Below, piece after piece: positions 36,001 to 51,000 of a DNA stretch of 64,000 nucleotides. This DNA comes from Anas platyrhynchos. Lineage: Eukaryota; Chordata; Aves; Anseriformes; Anatidae. Every line of letters begins with the position of its first letter. Positions within the stretch are counted from its first letter, which is position 1. The position numbers were made by a program, and so were the translations under genes. The notes below the pieces were generated by a model that saw only the letters and a program-made list of their open reading frames with translations, was not told the origin of the DNA and ran no database searches. The DNA lies in assembly GCF_047663525.1 (NCBI RefSeq), contig NC_092594.1, positions 33,713,001 through 33,777,000 on the forward strand. The letters are read 5' to 3'.

Positions 36001-39000
36001 GCTGAAAGCTCTAATAACCCTACTTTGGATCCCTAATTTAACATAGTTTTAAGTTTGCAAGATTTATGAATTACTTTTACTTTCCTGAAAACATGCTCGT
36101 GCCCTTTGAAAAGATGTATTTCTGCTTTTTCTTTTTTTTTTTTTTTTCTCCTCACTAGAAACTTTGAACACTTTGGAGAATTGGGTGACAGAAATTTTTT
36201 CACAGATTCCAAATAAGTAAGATTCTTTTTTGATATTTCTCATGTCTGTAAAACTAGGTTCTAAGCATGCAAAATTGTATGCAGTTGCTTTTCCTTGTAT
36301 CTACAGAGGTTTTGATTCTTATTGTCTTATTATTTTCACCGACTAAATTAAGACAACACCGTCTTTAGAAGTTAGTAAATTCATAAAATGTTTCTTTAAT
36401 ATGTATTTGATAGCATTTAGTATGTTCCATAGATCATTGTTACACTTCTGTTCCTTCTTTAGTTACAGGGAAGAGAGTTATATCTCATGTGAATCTCTTT
36501 GTGAATTTAAATGAAGTTTTTTTTGTTTTTTTTGTTTTTTTTTTTTTTCTCATTTGAAAAGTGAATCTGTTTGGTTCTAACCCGTTTGTTAAGTCAGAAT
36601 TAGAAGCTGGAGTGTAGTCCATTGTATTAAAATTTCTAGCCTTGAAAAGTAACAGGGGTGTGGTACAAATTAATCCAAATCATTATATTTTATTTTCACA
36701 AATTAAGAAATTAAATATTATTTATTTAAATTATTTTTGTTTATGGTGGAATTGTTACTTCAACTTACATATTATATTATTATGGGAGCTTGTTTACAGT
36801 GGTTTCTTCTGAGATACAGAAAGAATCTGGTACATCTTGACTGAAATTAGCCTTTGTGAATTGTCCTCTCAGTAGTTCCCACAAAATATTGGTGTGTCAT
36901 AAGAGGTACCTTATGTCAATGCCCATTTCAAGCTCTTCAGTTAGAAATTGGCTAAGGGCTTTATTCTATCCACATATTTCTGTGGAAGATGATTTTGTTT
37001 ATACAAATTTGCTGAAGTGTTTGAAGGTTCCCCCAGATGGCAGGGAGCAAAGGTATTTATTTAACCTTTAGCCCACAAGCTTCCCATAGGGGAGGGTTAT
37101 GCCTACAAGAAGGCTGTACATCTGAAATAGTCAAAGGAATGTTGAAAATGTTACCTCTTTAATGGGAATGCCTAGGTTCTGGTCCGTGTTACTTGAAAGG
37201 GTATCTTAGTTTTGTTGAACAGTTCAAGATGATACTTGAAAGCTGGGCTACGAAGTAGCTACTGCTTGCTTGTGTACAATAAACATTGTGCTAATTTTTT
37301 TTTTTCTTTTCTTTGAAGTGGTTTACCAAAACCAAGTTTTGATCATCTGACAGACCCTTTTGATACACCAGAATTTCACAAACTTTATAGAGGTGAGAGA
37401 CCTGGGTCAGTGCATAACTAACATAAACTTCAACATTTTACCTTTAGAGACATGTTCAAACTGCACTGAGTGGACCTCATTCACGCTCTCTGTTATGCTT
37501 TGACAAGAAGTTGAGTTAGATTTTCTTTTTAATCTTTTTACCTGTGCCCACGTGCCTTTTAATTGTTCTTGTATTTCTTTTTTCTTTGATTCTGATATTT
37601 GGTTCTTTCATTTTCTGTTATTTTCTAAGAAGGAAACTAGTCTAATAGGTCAGGAAATCCAAACATAAGGCTTCATTAGCAAACAGGCAGAGAGACCTGT
37701 CCCGACTTCTCACAGAAAACTGCCAGACCTTCCTTGCTCCCTGCATGCATCAGATTTTCCAGTGTCTACAGCCATTTGAAAACTTCTTTCAGGAATAGTA
37801 CATTGCTTTCCTCATGCATAGATAATAGTACCTTCAAGCAGTCTTTGATCTGATGGATACAGAAATACCATCCATTGCCTGTGCAATCCTTATTTGTAAA
37901 ACCTTTGTGTAATTTTCAGGGTTCCCTAGCAAGAAGCAGGCAAAGGCTCAACTTTCAAGAGAGCCCTTGCAGAGAGACTTTATGTGCAGGCAATGAGTTA
38001 AATTCATTCAGGGTTGCCATAGCAACCCTTTCTGCTGTATCCAGAAAAAGATTGCTTTATCAGTAAGCACACCCTTTCACAATACCCGTCCTTCACTTTT
38101 GTTCAGGGGTCTCATAGCTATTAGGAGCAATGGATAGGCAGGCCTCAAATTAGCAGTGTCTTAGGCTCTCTTGTACATCTTTGATCACTAATGCTCTTCC
38201 TCATCTAAACATATACCAGTACGTATATTCTCCACCTCTGTAGTTTTTGGCAAGACACTGCCCCTTCCATATTGCATAAGGGCATATAACTTCAGATTCT
38301 GGGGTTTGAGCGCTATTATTTATAGCTACATAATACAATTCTCAGTCCTGCTACTCTTCAGTCCACTTCCCCTGATCGCAAAGGATTCTTGTTCACTTTT
38401 TGCAGGAGCCTGCTTTGTTGTGCAAAACTGCTCACCAACCCCTAGGAGCTGTCAGATTGGTTCTGTGTCATGTTGCTGGCAATTTCTCAGTGATAAAAAA
38501 GAAAACATGAGTATGGAAAACTGAGATGAAAATTATGATATTGACTGCAATAAACTAATCCCCTTCTGAAAGTGAGGGAGTTATTTCTCTGCATATGGAT
38601 CTCATAACAAAGTGATTTGACTCTCTCACAGATAATTATATTTTATTTGCAGAAAGTCAGGATTACTGTGACTATCCTATTAAGCCATGGGATAACATGT
38701 AAACCATACCTATTGACGATGGTTTAACAGAGCAGTGGATGGTAGTTTAATGAATTAGTGTGTATATTTGATGTATTTCCACATGCACAAGTGCATATGC
38801 ATTTTTTTTTTTTCATCAAACAGATTATCTTGCTAACAGATGGTTCTTGGGATTAAAAGTATTGGAAATAATAACACGTTTCTATTTTCAATGAATAAAT
38901 TTATTTTACAGTTGTCCCAGTCAGTAACATCCATCTGTTGAATATTACTTGGGCACTGCCCCCACAAGAGAGAAATTACAGGTAAAGTGATGTTTAGACT

Positions 39001-42000
39001 TTCATTACATTAATTATGCAATTATCGTTAATTTACATTATATATTGATTTCATGTTGTTTATAAAACAGTTTGTGTTGGGAAGCCAATAAATGATCAAC
39101 AACTCATCTCATGGTAATACCACAAAACAGAATAATTTCAGGTAATATATTTCATGCTACTGGTGCTTTGAGAATAGCATCTGTGACTGGGGTGTTGCGA
39201 TAGACGGTTACAGGCTCTTCAGGAGGGACAGGCAGGGTAGGCGAGGTGGTGGGGTGGCGATGTATGTGAAGCAGGGGCTGGACTGTGTGGAACTTCAGGT
39301 CGGCGATGGCAAAGTTGAGAGCCTCTGGGTAAGGATCAAGGGACGAACGAATAAAGGGGATGTCGTTGTGGGAGTCTATTACAGACCGCCTGGCCAGGAC
39401 GATAGCGCCGATAACTTATTCTTTACAGAACTAAGAGAGGCCTCGAGATTAACTCCCCTTGTCCTTATGGGGGACTTCAACTTGCCAGACGTTAACTGGG
39501 AGTGCCACACGGCTGACACGAGCAAGTCCAGGAGGTTCATGAAGCACCTAGATGATAACTTCTTGGTGCAGGTGCTAACGGAGCCAACTAGGAAAGGTGC
39601 CCTCCTAGACCTGTTGCTAGAAAACAGAGAGGGTCTGGTGGGAGATGTGGTGATTGGTGGCCGCCTCGGTCATAGCGACCATGAAGTGGTTGAGTTCAAA
39701 ATTTACGGTGACAGAAGGAAAAGTGCCACCAAAACCTCATCCCTAGATATGGGGAAGGCGGACTTCAGGCTGCTCGGGGAACTAGTCAGCAAGGTCCCCT
39801 GGGAAGCTGCTCTTGAAGGCCTTGATGTCCACCAGTGCTGGTCACTCTTTAAGCGATGCCTCCTAGAAGCACAAGATCAGGCAATTCCTAAATATCGCAA
39901 GTCAGGCAGGCGGGGCAGGAGGCCGTCGTGGCTGACCAGGAACATTCTTATGGAGATTAGGCGGAAACAGAGAGTGTTTCGCTACTGGAAGGAGGGCCAG
40001 GTGACATGGAAAGAATACAGGGATGCTGCTCGTGTCTGTAGGAAGAAAATTCGTGTGGCTAAAGCACACCTAGAGTTGAAGCTGGCTGTGTCTGTGAGAG
40101 AAAATAAAAAGGGTTTTTTTAGATATGTGAATGGAAAAAGGAGAACTAAAGAATACATAGGGCCGCTCCTTGACAGGGAAGGTCTTCTCACAGGCGATGA
40201 CATAGGCAAAGCAGAGACGCTTAACGCCTTCTTTGCCTCTGTCTTCAATGCCGATGATGGGCTTCGGGACCCAGGGTGCCCCGAGCTGGAGGACCGGGAC
40301 GGTGGGGATGACAAACTCCCAACCGACCCTGAACGTGTGCGGGATCTGCTACTCCACCTGGATCCCTACAAGTCCATGGGTCCGGATGGGATTCATCCCC
40401 GGGTGCTGAAGGAGCTGGCGGACGTCATCGCGGAACCTCTCTCAATTATTTTTCAACGATCCTGGGAGTCTGGAGAGGTCCCGGTAGACTGGAAGCTGGC
40501 AAATGTTGTGCCGATTTTCAAGAAGGGTCAGAAAGAAGACCCTAGCAATTACAGGCCTGTCAGTCTCACGTCAGTGCCTGGTAAAATCATGGAGAAGATG
40601 GTTCTCGAACGTATTGAGGCGCACCTGGGGGACAAAGCAGTCATTGGTCCCAGCCAGCATGGGTTTGTGAAGGGTAGGTCCTGCCTAACTAACCTGATTT
40701 CCTTTTATGATAAGATCACCCGTATGGTAGACCAAGGGAAACCAGCTGATGTGATTTTTTTGGACTTCAGCAAGGCTTTTGACACGGTTTCCCATAGGAT
40801 CCTACTGGACAAAATGTCCAGCATACAGCTAAATAAAAACATCATACGATGGGTGAGCAATTGGCTAACGGGCAGGGCCCAAAGGGTTATGGTGAATGGG
40901 GCTGCGTCAGGCTGGCGGGCGGTCACCAGTGGGGTCCCTCAAGGCTCCATTTTAGGGCCGGTACTTTTCAATATTTTTATAAACGATCTGGATGTAGGAA
41001 TAGAAGGCATTTTGAGCAAGTTTGCTGATGACACCAAACTTGGAGGAGTTGTGGACTCGAATGAGGGTGGAAAGGCCTTGCAGAGGGATCTGGATAGGTT
41101 GGAGAGCTGGGCGATCGCCAACCGCATGAAGTTCAATAAGAGCAAGTGCCGGGTCCTGCACCTGGGACGGGGAAACCCTGGCTGCACGTACAGACTGGGC
41201 GATGAGACGCTGGAGAGCAGCCTAGAAGAGAGGGATCTGGGGGTCGTGGTAGACAACAAGTTGAATATGAGCCGGCAGTGTGCCCTGGCAGCCAGGAGGG
41301 CCAACCGTGTCCTGGGGTGCATCAAGCACGGCATCGCTAGTAGGTCGAGGGAGGTGATTGTCCCGCTCTACTCTGCGCTGGTGCGGCCTCACCTCGAGTA
41401 CTGTGTGCAGTTCTGGGCACCACAGTATAAAAAGGACATGAAACTGTTGGAGAGTGTCCAGAGGAGGGCTACGAAGATGGTGAAAGGCCTGGAGGGGAAG
41501 ACGTACGAGGAACGGCTGAGGGCACTGGGCCTGTTCAGCCTGGAGAAGAGGAGGCTGAGGGGAGACCTCATCGCAGTCTACAACTTCCTCGTAAGGGGGT
41601 GTCGAGAGGCAGGAGACCTTTTCTCCATTAACACCAGCGACAGGACCCGCGGGAATGGAGTTAAGCTGAGGCAGGGGAAGTTTAGGCTGGACATCAGGAA
41701 AGGGTTCTTCACAGAGAGAGTGGTTGCACACTGGAACAGGCTCCCCAGGGAAGTGGTCACTGCACCGAGCCTGACTGAATTTAAGAAGAGATTGGACTGT
41801 GCACTTAGTCACATGGTCTGAACTTGGGTAGACCTGTGCGGTGTCAAGAGTTGGACTTGATGATCCTTAAGGGTCCCTTCCAACTCAGGATATTCTATGA
41901 TTCTATGATTCTATGATCTAAAATAGTGTTCAGTAAGGTAAAATAAGGTAAAAGGTTTTTGTTGTTGTTTCTTTTTATTTTGGAACCAAGGATTATGTGG

Positions 42001-45000
42001 ATTTTAGTCGCCTTTAATAAAGATGCTAGTAAAGATATTACTTTTCTGAAGTATATTGGAGACACTTCCACTTATAATTTCTTAATTTTGCTATTACTTT
42101 CACTGACAAGCACTAGGAACTAGATCAACAAAGGGTTTAGTGTGTGGCACAATTTGACACCTGCAGTGTATGTGTTTGAATCACCTCCAGTGGCCTTTAA
42201 AACTGGAGTTAGGGGTCTGGGTTCTTTCCTTAGCAAGGTGATCCAAAGGACTTTTACACAAACTAACACAGAGCTCATCAACAGAGACTACAAAGCAGAA
42301 CTGTATGTCTGAAATCTTAGTTATGTACCCGAACTGTGACAGCAAGTGAGATCTCTCCTACAGCTCCAAATCTGGAGTCTGAAAACTATTAGTGATAACT
42401 GGCACTAGAAGTACTCTATCAAAGAAAAGTGAAATGTTCATTCTTTTCAAATTTTCAAAGATTTTTTTTTTTTTTCTTTTTGCATTGTAACTGTCACCTA
42501 ATCATTTTTCTAGGGTAAAGCCACTGCGCTATATCTCCTGGCTGGTAGGACATGAAGGCAAAGGCAGCATTCTCTCTTTTCTTAGGAAAAAGTATGTATT
42601 TTGTCTTTTTAAAGTGTGCAGCAGGGAAAACAATATAATTTGCCAAATTTTAAACAATGTCCATAGTTAGTTTTAATTTTTACCATTATGATGTGATTTA
42701 AGTGATGCAAAACACTCAATTAAGGTACCATATGTGTTTTTACTTCTAAAAACAACAATTATAACAGGAAGATTTTCTGACTTTGTTAACATATTCATGA
42801 GTATATGTTGCTCTTGTTCTAAATTAAAAATATATATTTAATATTATGATATGTTGAATGTAGTCTGGAAGGATGCCCGCCTTGCAGATTTTTAATTTGA
42901 ACGTATTTGACATTGTAGAGAGAAACATCTCTTTGGCTTAATCAGTTAGGATTAAATTTTAAAGCAGCTTTTACTGAACCGAGATAAACTTTAACAATGA
43001 GGTGATACTTCAGGGAAATTTTTAACTGGAGTAATTAAGACTGGATTTAACTATTCAATAGGCTTTGGGCTGTCGCCTTATCTGGAGGAAATGCTGAGAC
43101 AGGATTTGAGCAGAACTCCATTTATTCTATCTTCATGATTTCTATTACCTTGACTAGTGAAGGTTATGAGCATTTCTATGAGGTAAATTTCATTGTAATT
43201 TCAATATCTTGCCATTTTGCCATGCAGATTTCAAAAGAAGCTACTTTTTTTGTCTATCTTCAGGTTGCACATGTTGTATTCCAATATATGAAAATGTTGC
43301 AGAAAGTGGGCCCAGATAAAAGGTAACTATTGAATCCAGTGCCTCATCACAATTTCAGTAGGAAAAAAAAAAGATTACTGAAGATTCTCATCTTGTGTAT
43401 GGCTATCCATTCCACTTAGATACATGTCCTTTAAATTCTAAGGAACACCCTTGTCCTCATGTCCTCTGTCACCTACAGCTCTTTCATCTTCCATGTCCTG
43501 CTAGAGACTAATTTCTAGTGTTAACAAACTTAAAACTGATAACTCAGCTTGGTCATCCAACAGGGAACAGAACAGCTTTAAAACTTTAAAGAAAGAGCTG
43601 TTGCTAATGTAACTCATTTAGTTAAAAAAATGAAAAGGAGTGTCTTGGGCAAGCAGCTTGAAACACAACAGAGGAATGAGGAGGTCCAGTGGCTTTGGAT
43701 AGTCTGAGGACAGTAATCCTTTCAGCTAGCTTAGCTGCATCTGAAAGGATGTTTTCTGTATTTTGATAGCATTTCATTTGAAAATTCCTTTAGTTGGAAA
43801 TCCAAATTACTAACTGAAAATTTCATTTTCAACGGGTTTGGTAAAAGTTCCACTAAACATTGCAATTTGAGAGTGATCTCAAATGTTTCCAGTCAGTCAG
43901 GTATAACTGTGAATTGGAATCACAAGTTTTCAGTTCTCATTTCCATTATGTTTTCTGTTTAACTCTTCAACTGTTACTTCTCTGAAAAAATTGAGGAAGC
44001 CAGTAATATGGAGGAAGAAACTAGCTGAAGGACTAATTAGATTTGTCTGAAAAATCTTCTTCAAAGTTTTGAGCTTTCAGACTGAAAGGAGTTATCTGCA
44101 TATTTCTAGTATACTGCATTTTTCCCTTGTGTTATCTTAAGAAAGTATTCAATAGAGATATGGTACTTTTTGACTCAAATCTTTTTTTTTTTTTTTTTTT
44201 TTTTTGCCTAAAAGTGTCTTCTTATTTGTCTCTAAAGAAATGTAACAGTATAATGAATAAAATTTTTTCACTTACAGAATCTGGAAAGAGATCCAGAAGA
44301 TAAATGATAATGAATTTTCTTTCCAGGATCAGGTACATAGCTCTTTTTCAGCTGTTATGTATAAGAATATCTCTGAGACATTTTTTTTTAATTTTGTAAC
44401 TTTCACTGTGTACTCTCTTACAGTAAATGGAATTAGAATTTTCCATTTAAAGACGTGTTGGAAGAAAGATTACTTCCTAAACAGAAAAGCATCACATTTA
44501 AGATAGGAAAATGATAGCCTTTATGACTTTTAAAGCTTTCCTATTAAAAGATGCCTCTTATAATAATGCATCTTGAATAGTCTATGATACTTTCCAAAAG
44601 GGATCTTCTTCTTGTGAGGTTTTGTTCCTCTCCATTTAATTTTTAATTTTAAGGTTTTAAGATTTTTGTGTCCACTCCATTCTTGACTCAGTGCATGTTT
44701 GTTTTTTTCCACAAGTAGAAGTCATCTCCTCTGCAAAGTCTTAATAAATTTATTGTGTTTCTTTACTGAAACACACACTCTTTACTGTGTCTCTGTGTGG
44801 TTCCTTGCTCAGAGTACTGATGTGCTGGTTGATGATTTTATGTTCCTGCAATGTGGATTATTAAAGTTTGAAATGGAAATCTTTTGCAAAATTGACACTT
44901 TGATTACACAATAGAAAGGTGTTCTGTATGTTAAAACACTTCTAGGGGAAAAAAAAAAAGTCAGTATAAAATTAATGTGCTTATCTTAGGTTGAAATAGG

Positions 45001-48000
45001 TGTTGTTTTTTTTTCTCCCAATTTTCATGCTGAGAATCAAAGATGATCAGGCTCATAAAGGTTCTCAGTTTCTCTCAGAATTTAGATTTTAGTTGGACCT
45101 GAAAATTGCAATGGCATTGTTTTTTCTTCAGATACTATTATTTATCAGCCATAGGATTCATGGGTACAGCTTGAATCCAACCTCATTTTATAGTAGTTAT
45201 GGTATATGCGTGTGTGTTATCTTTGACTAGTGTGGTTGGTCAGCAAGTAAGGCTCACTTGAACTGTCTTTCCCCTCTCAGCATTATTGCTTATGCTTTCC
45301 TTAACCTCTTCATATCTGTTGTATTTATTGAAATTCATGTGTAGGGCTCTGAAATATGAGCAAATACCAACTTTCTTGGCATCATAAAAAATCTGCCTGT
45401 GAAGCCTTGTTGGACAACTCGACTTTCTGTAATGGTCCCAAGCACAGATGTTGCTGTGACATGCTGTTTTGAGGGGAAAGCACGTTTTTAAAGTAAGCGT
45501 GTTTCAGCAGTGGGAATAAATTCTGGCTTGGGATCTTGGCAGTTCTGGTACAAGTGTTTGTGCTTTTAAAAGTCATGCAAAAAGATTCTGAAAGCTCTTG
45601 GATTTATATGTGCACCAGGAGAAGGAGAATCATGAGGAAGTGTTCATGACACATTTGGAAGGTATGAAAAAATGAAATGTATTTTTTGTGGCACCCATGT
45701 GCTTTCTTCTTCAGAGATCTACTAGAATTTTGGTCATGGGAAGGTGGGGAAGATACAGTGGGGGAGATGTGCCCTCCCAAAGCACATAGCATATCCTTTT
45801 TTTCTTCCTCTGGACATATCTGTAATCAAGTAATCTTTTTATTATTATTATCTTTATGAAAGGATCAGATAGAAACTTGTTTTGAATATGATCCTAACTA
45901 CAGGGGCAGAAAATGTTCTTGTCTTTTTTTCTTTGATTTGTTGCAAGGATGGCTGCTTAATATATTGGGCAACCAAAGTTAGAAAAGCTCTATATAGCAC
46001 CAAAAAATGTAAAATAGATTGATGTTTTAGTTGTTAATGATATGAAACAAATATTTATTCATTTTGCAGGTTGATCCAATTACTTACGTTGAGAATATTT
46101 GTGAAAACATGCATCTTTTCTGTAAGCAGGACTTTCTGACAGGAAATCAACTCCTGTTTGACTACAAACCTGAAGTGAGTGGACCCATGGCTTTGAATAT
46201 ATGTATTAGAGATAGAAAGATTTAGTATATTGAGAGTACTGAGTAAAATTGAAGGACCTTTACTAAGTACTTTTTGTGTGTGTATTTGGAGTTTAATTAA
46301 GTTTCTTCATCATTGATATAGGTAATTGCCAATGTCCTTGACCTGCTCTGCCCTCAGAGAGCCAATCTTTGTTTGTTGTCCACCAACAATGAGGGAAAGT
46401 GCCCTCTAAAGGAGAGATGGTTTGAGACACAGTACAGTGTAGAAGGTAAAAGCCTTTAAAGATTTTTTTTTTCCAAATGGAAATTAAAGCTATTAGAAAG
46501 GTAAAAGAGTAATGCCTAATAGCACGCATCTAAATATGTAAGAAAGAAATTTGACTAGTCAGCCTTTATGATCTCTAAATGAGTTTTAATTGCTAACCTG
46601 ACTGTATGAATGTTGTAAAGGGACTGGGTGTTTTTGTGAATGTTCAGTAGCAATTTCCTTCTAATTTTTTTTTTTTTTGTGGTAAATTAGCCTACCTAAC
46701 GTTAGGGGCCAGGTATCTTCTATATGGGAGAACAGAATTTTCTGCTTAAGTAAATAAGTAAAGAGATGAAAACGCAAGCAGTGCATATAGCTGATTTTTT
46801 TGGTAACTGAGAATGGTAATGCATATGATTTTCAAAGTTTGTTTGAAAACACATTTTAAAAGTGGCTTCATGTTCTTCACAGACATTGAGCAATACTGGG
46901 CTGCTGTGTGGGCCTTTGACTTTGAGATAAATCTGGACTTGCACCATCCAGAAGAAAATGAATATCTAGGTAAGAAACTTATACCTGATTAAATTCTGTC
47001 ATTGTTTTATTCCCTAGCTTGTTCTGCATGATAGTAAGTAATATCTGAAAAATGGTCTGTGCATTTTCAGTATTTCTATGGCTATAGGAAGATGTTTATT
47101 TGTGTTAAATTTTGGTTTACATTTTGTTACATGTTTAAATTTTGTTTTTTTACAAATTTCAGTTTTTGAATCAAATTCTGTCATTGTTTCTTTACTGTAT
47201 TTTTAAGGCAGTGTCTGCCTTTTATTACTTAAAGAGGTATTCATTTTTTCTTTTTCTATCATTCTATCTGACATTGTTTCTTTACTGTATTTTTAAGGCA
47301 AAGTGAAATAAAACAGTCTTAATGCATTCATAAAAATCTGTAATTGGCCAAAGAAAATCTGAGGTTGCATTATAGGGTTTGGCCAGCCACACTGTTTTAG
47401 AAAGACAGCACAATCAGAAAGAATACTAGCGTTTTGAATAATTGTCTATTTGCACTTTGCTTGAAGATTGGAATATTGGTCAAATTATTGCTGTGGGGCC
47501 TAATTAACTATTTGTGTCCGAAGAGTTGTATACAATGACATAGAAGAGATTGGAAAAGTCTGTTTTGAAAATAGTGTACTTGGATGGTGGATCTGAAGCT
47601 AAAACCTGTGTGTTGTGTTTCTGTGTTAGCCACTGACTTCTCCCTAAAGGCACCTGATTTCCCTGAGGTAGATTATCCAGTGAAAGTTCTGAATACACCA
47701 CAGGGATGCATGTGGTACAAGAAAGACAATAAATTCAGGAAACCTAAAGGTAACTAATGTATTAACAAATGTGCAAAACAAAGTGTTCTCCAGGTTCCTG
47801 TAAACATTGTATAGTCTCTATTTTTTTTTTTTCCCCCTTTTTATTAAATAGATGGTTAGGCAGATGGCTTGTTACATGGAATACCTTTTTCTAAGACAAG
47901 TCTGGAGAGAGATGTTAATGCAGAACTACAGTGATTTCATTTATATAGTCAGTGATACCCCAGTCTTTACTGCTTTTGCCCTCTGGGCCCCTAGCCCAAA

Positions 48001-51000
48001 TATCCACTCCTCTTCCAGCACCTGCATCTGTGGATTGTTAGCCTATGTGGTCTTTGACTCAACTTTGAGGGAGATCATACAGACCTGTGCTGGTAGCTAC
48101 AGAAGCTCCTATGCTGAGGTTAGGAAAGGTGTGCACATTTTATTCTCTCTGGTTACATAAAACTCTGTCTGTTGGATTTATAGAAGAAGAAAAGAGCTTA
48201 AATGCTTGCCCAATCACTTTGTATACCGCAATGGAATAGGAAAGGTCAGGCAATAACTTACATTCTAAAGGAAGACTTCAGTACAATAGAATTGGTTTAT
48301 TTAATAGTAAAGAAAAGGTCATGTCTTTTGTTCTTTTACTCTCACATAAATTGATTTTGTAAAGTTGAAGTTGGTTTATTACCATTTTTTTTTTTTGATA
48401 ACTTTGTTATTCCAGTATTGGAGAAAAGGTCATCTTCTTAGTGGGTACCTGCTATTCCATGGTCCATTAAAACTGCATTATTTCTGTTGAAGCTAAAGTG
48501 TTTTCTGGTTTTGTTTTTCACTTTTTCATCTAACTTCACCTTTCCCAGGTAACCCAATTCCAACTGGGTACTTTGTCATGCAGTCTAGTATATCAGAGGT
48601 ATCTGCTTATGATTAGAGCTTTGTTGCTCAGTTGTGTTATTTGGGTTATAGAAACTTGAATATCTCAATTTATGCTAGCCTGATGTGCTACTTAGATTAA
48701 CACAGTTGTTTTTTTCACTGTACAAGAGCTCAAAGATATTCTCACTTGATTATCTTTCCTTATAGGTGTGAATTGCAGGATCTATCTCAAATTCAAGTGT
48801 CAGTAGAACACTGTGACCAAGTATTGTCATTCTTATTGATTCTTTGAACTCTGACTCAACATGAAGCTACTTTAAAAACTGAAAGCCCCTCTAATAAGTC
48901 AATCTATTCCCCCCCACTTTTTATTAAAGGAAAACAGATTAAAAAAGCACTGCTTTCTAATACAGATCTAACTTTAAAAGAAAAAAAAAAGTGTGCCTCT
49001 CAGGAGTTAAAGCATCTGGAAGGAAGAAACCAATCTGGGGACTGCAAGTCTGGTTATAATTTAAAAAAACAAAACAAAAAAACAAAAAAAACACCAAAAA
49101 AGTTCCCAAGAAACCCTGGCCCAGAACCTTGCAACCCTTCCTTCTCCCCAGACGTTTATATTTTCTCTGTATACTCAAAATATATTCTCTGGAGTCACTG
49201 AGGCAATACAAAATGAAACTATATTACCATTATTAGTGTAGTAATATTCTGTATCTGATATACATGTACTTAAGTTCTTATCGAGAATCTTTTTGATGTA
49301 GTATTTATACACTGTAAGAGTATTTGTTGGTTGTTTTTTTCAGATGCCTTCTTATTGATTTTGACACAGAGGGGTAACTATGTCAAATATCTGTGCATTT
49401 GTGGTATTAGTGCCTATAAAGAAAATCAGAGCAGATAAACTCTTGAGCAATTTAAAAACTGAATAAGTACAATCTGTCTTCTCCATATGAGTGTCTTTTT
49501 TGGTTCTTAATGCAAAGTGACTACAACTCCAAGTTCTCTTTAAATTTAAAAGTAGCTCAGAGTATGTAAGTTGGTGAAAATAATTATGGAACTGGCTAGA
49601 AGAAAGCTATTCAGAAGTATTTGCATTCTTGAATTGAAGCTGAAGTTGTTTCTGCAGTTGTTCCTTTCTTCTTTTTCTCTCTTTTTTTTTTTTTTTTCCC
49701 TCTCAGTTTATGTACATTTCCACCTAATTTCTCCACAGGTACAACAGTCTGCAGAGAGGTAAGAATATCTCTCTGTCATCTGCCCAGCAGACTAAGGCAG
49801 AAAATTAGATCTTTGATAAAGTAGTAGCAATTGACATGTTCGATACAGATTAAAGATCCCATTCCTTTCATTTAATTTGCTCTGTAGCTTGTTAGTTATA
49901 TTTTGAGGAGTTAGGGAAAGGAATGTTTTTGCAGGAAAACGGAAATGCATACTAGATGTTAGTGCAGCTGACTCAGTATGAAAGTAGCTTATAACCCTTA
50001 TGGTTATAAGAATTATATCAGAGTAATCTGCTAGAACAGAAAGCTGATCAGAGACTGCTGGAATGGGCCATCAGCTGTGGGCAGCACATTCAACAAACTG
50101 AGACATCTCTAGTGTGTAGCTGTGAAAGAAACTGATGCAGAACAGCCCTGAAGTGTGTAAATTACTGAGTTCTGCTTGTAACTCCATAAATATATCACAT
50201 CCCCCTTTGTGCCTCATGCCCGCTAACCTTTGATCAAGACTGTCTGTTGTAACAAGATGGATAGCAGTTCTGTTGTAAGATTGCTACAGAGCTTCATGAA
50301 AGGGAGAATCATTTATTTCAAATATCTTCAGAAGCCTTTATTTCACCAGGCCTTAACAGTACATGTTTTTGAAATTTTAAAAGAAATGCTTGATTTTAAT
50401 ATGGTGGGCATTTCACAATTCTTAACCATCATTAAAGATTCCTTAAAGTGATAAAATGTGTTTATACCTATTTTGACTCCATCACAGACACTTCCATTTC
50501 AGATAGAGCTGTGAATCTTTCAAATGTCATCTTTGCAGCTACCTTTTTTTTGCAGCTAACACATTTTTTTTTAGCCTTGTTAGTATGTAGCAAACAAATT
50601 TTACTGAGTGTTAATATAGTCCTTAAAAATTAATTCTTTGTTCAAGGTAGTTGTTATCCTTGCACATACTAGAAAGTGCTGCAAGTTATCATACAGCGTG
50701 GTTTTAATAACATTTTTTCCTTTTCCTCTGATACACAACATTTCTAAGTCTCATGCCAGAAAATCTAGAAGACATCTTTGTGTGTAATACCTAACTAGGT
50801 GCTTCAAGGTCTTACCCTAGAACAACTTGTTCTTAGAACTATTGGATTGAATATTTGTTTCTTTTCTATGTTGATTCGCATTCTAACTTCCTTTTTCATT
50901 CATGTAGTGTAGTCCTTCTAGATATTTTTGTAAGCATCCTGTCTCTGAATCTGTCAGAACCAGCATATGGAGCTGATACTGCTAAACTGGAGTACAAACT

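Larger units (their letters stand above)
38982..42513 (+). other. NRDC: Intron 10 of the nardilysin-like gene, mostly a CR1 insertion
   Basis: The intron is about 3.5 kb, of which about 2.7 kb is CR1. Without the insertion it would be about 800 bp, similar to its neighbours. The flanks are unique AT-rich DNA. Confidence 0.85.

Noticed and set aside
41222..41812. 196-codon minus-strand frame inside the long CR1
   Set aside because: It is the antisense shadow of the conserved CR1 ORF2 C-terminus. The same shadow appears in the fragment at 4390-5023.
47852..48160. 102-codon frame in the nardilysin-like gene as a separate gene or exon
   Set aside because: No recognisable domain, and exons 18 and 19 join in phase without it.
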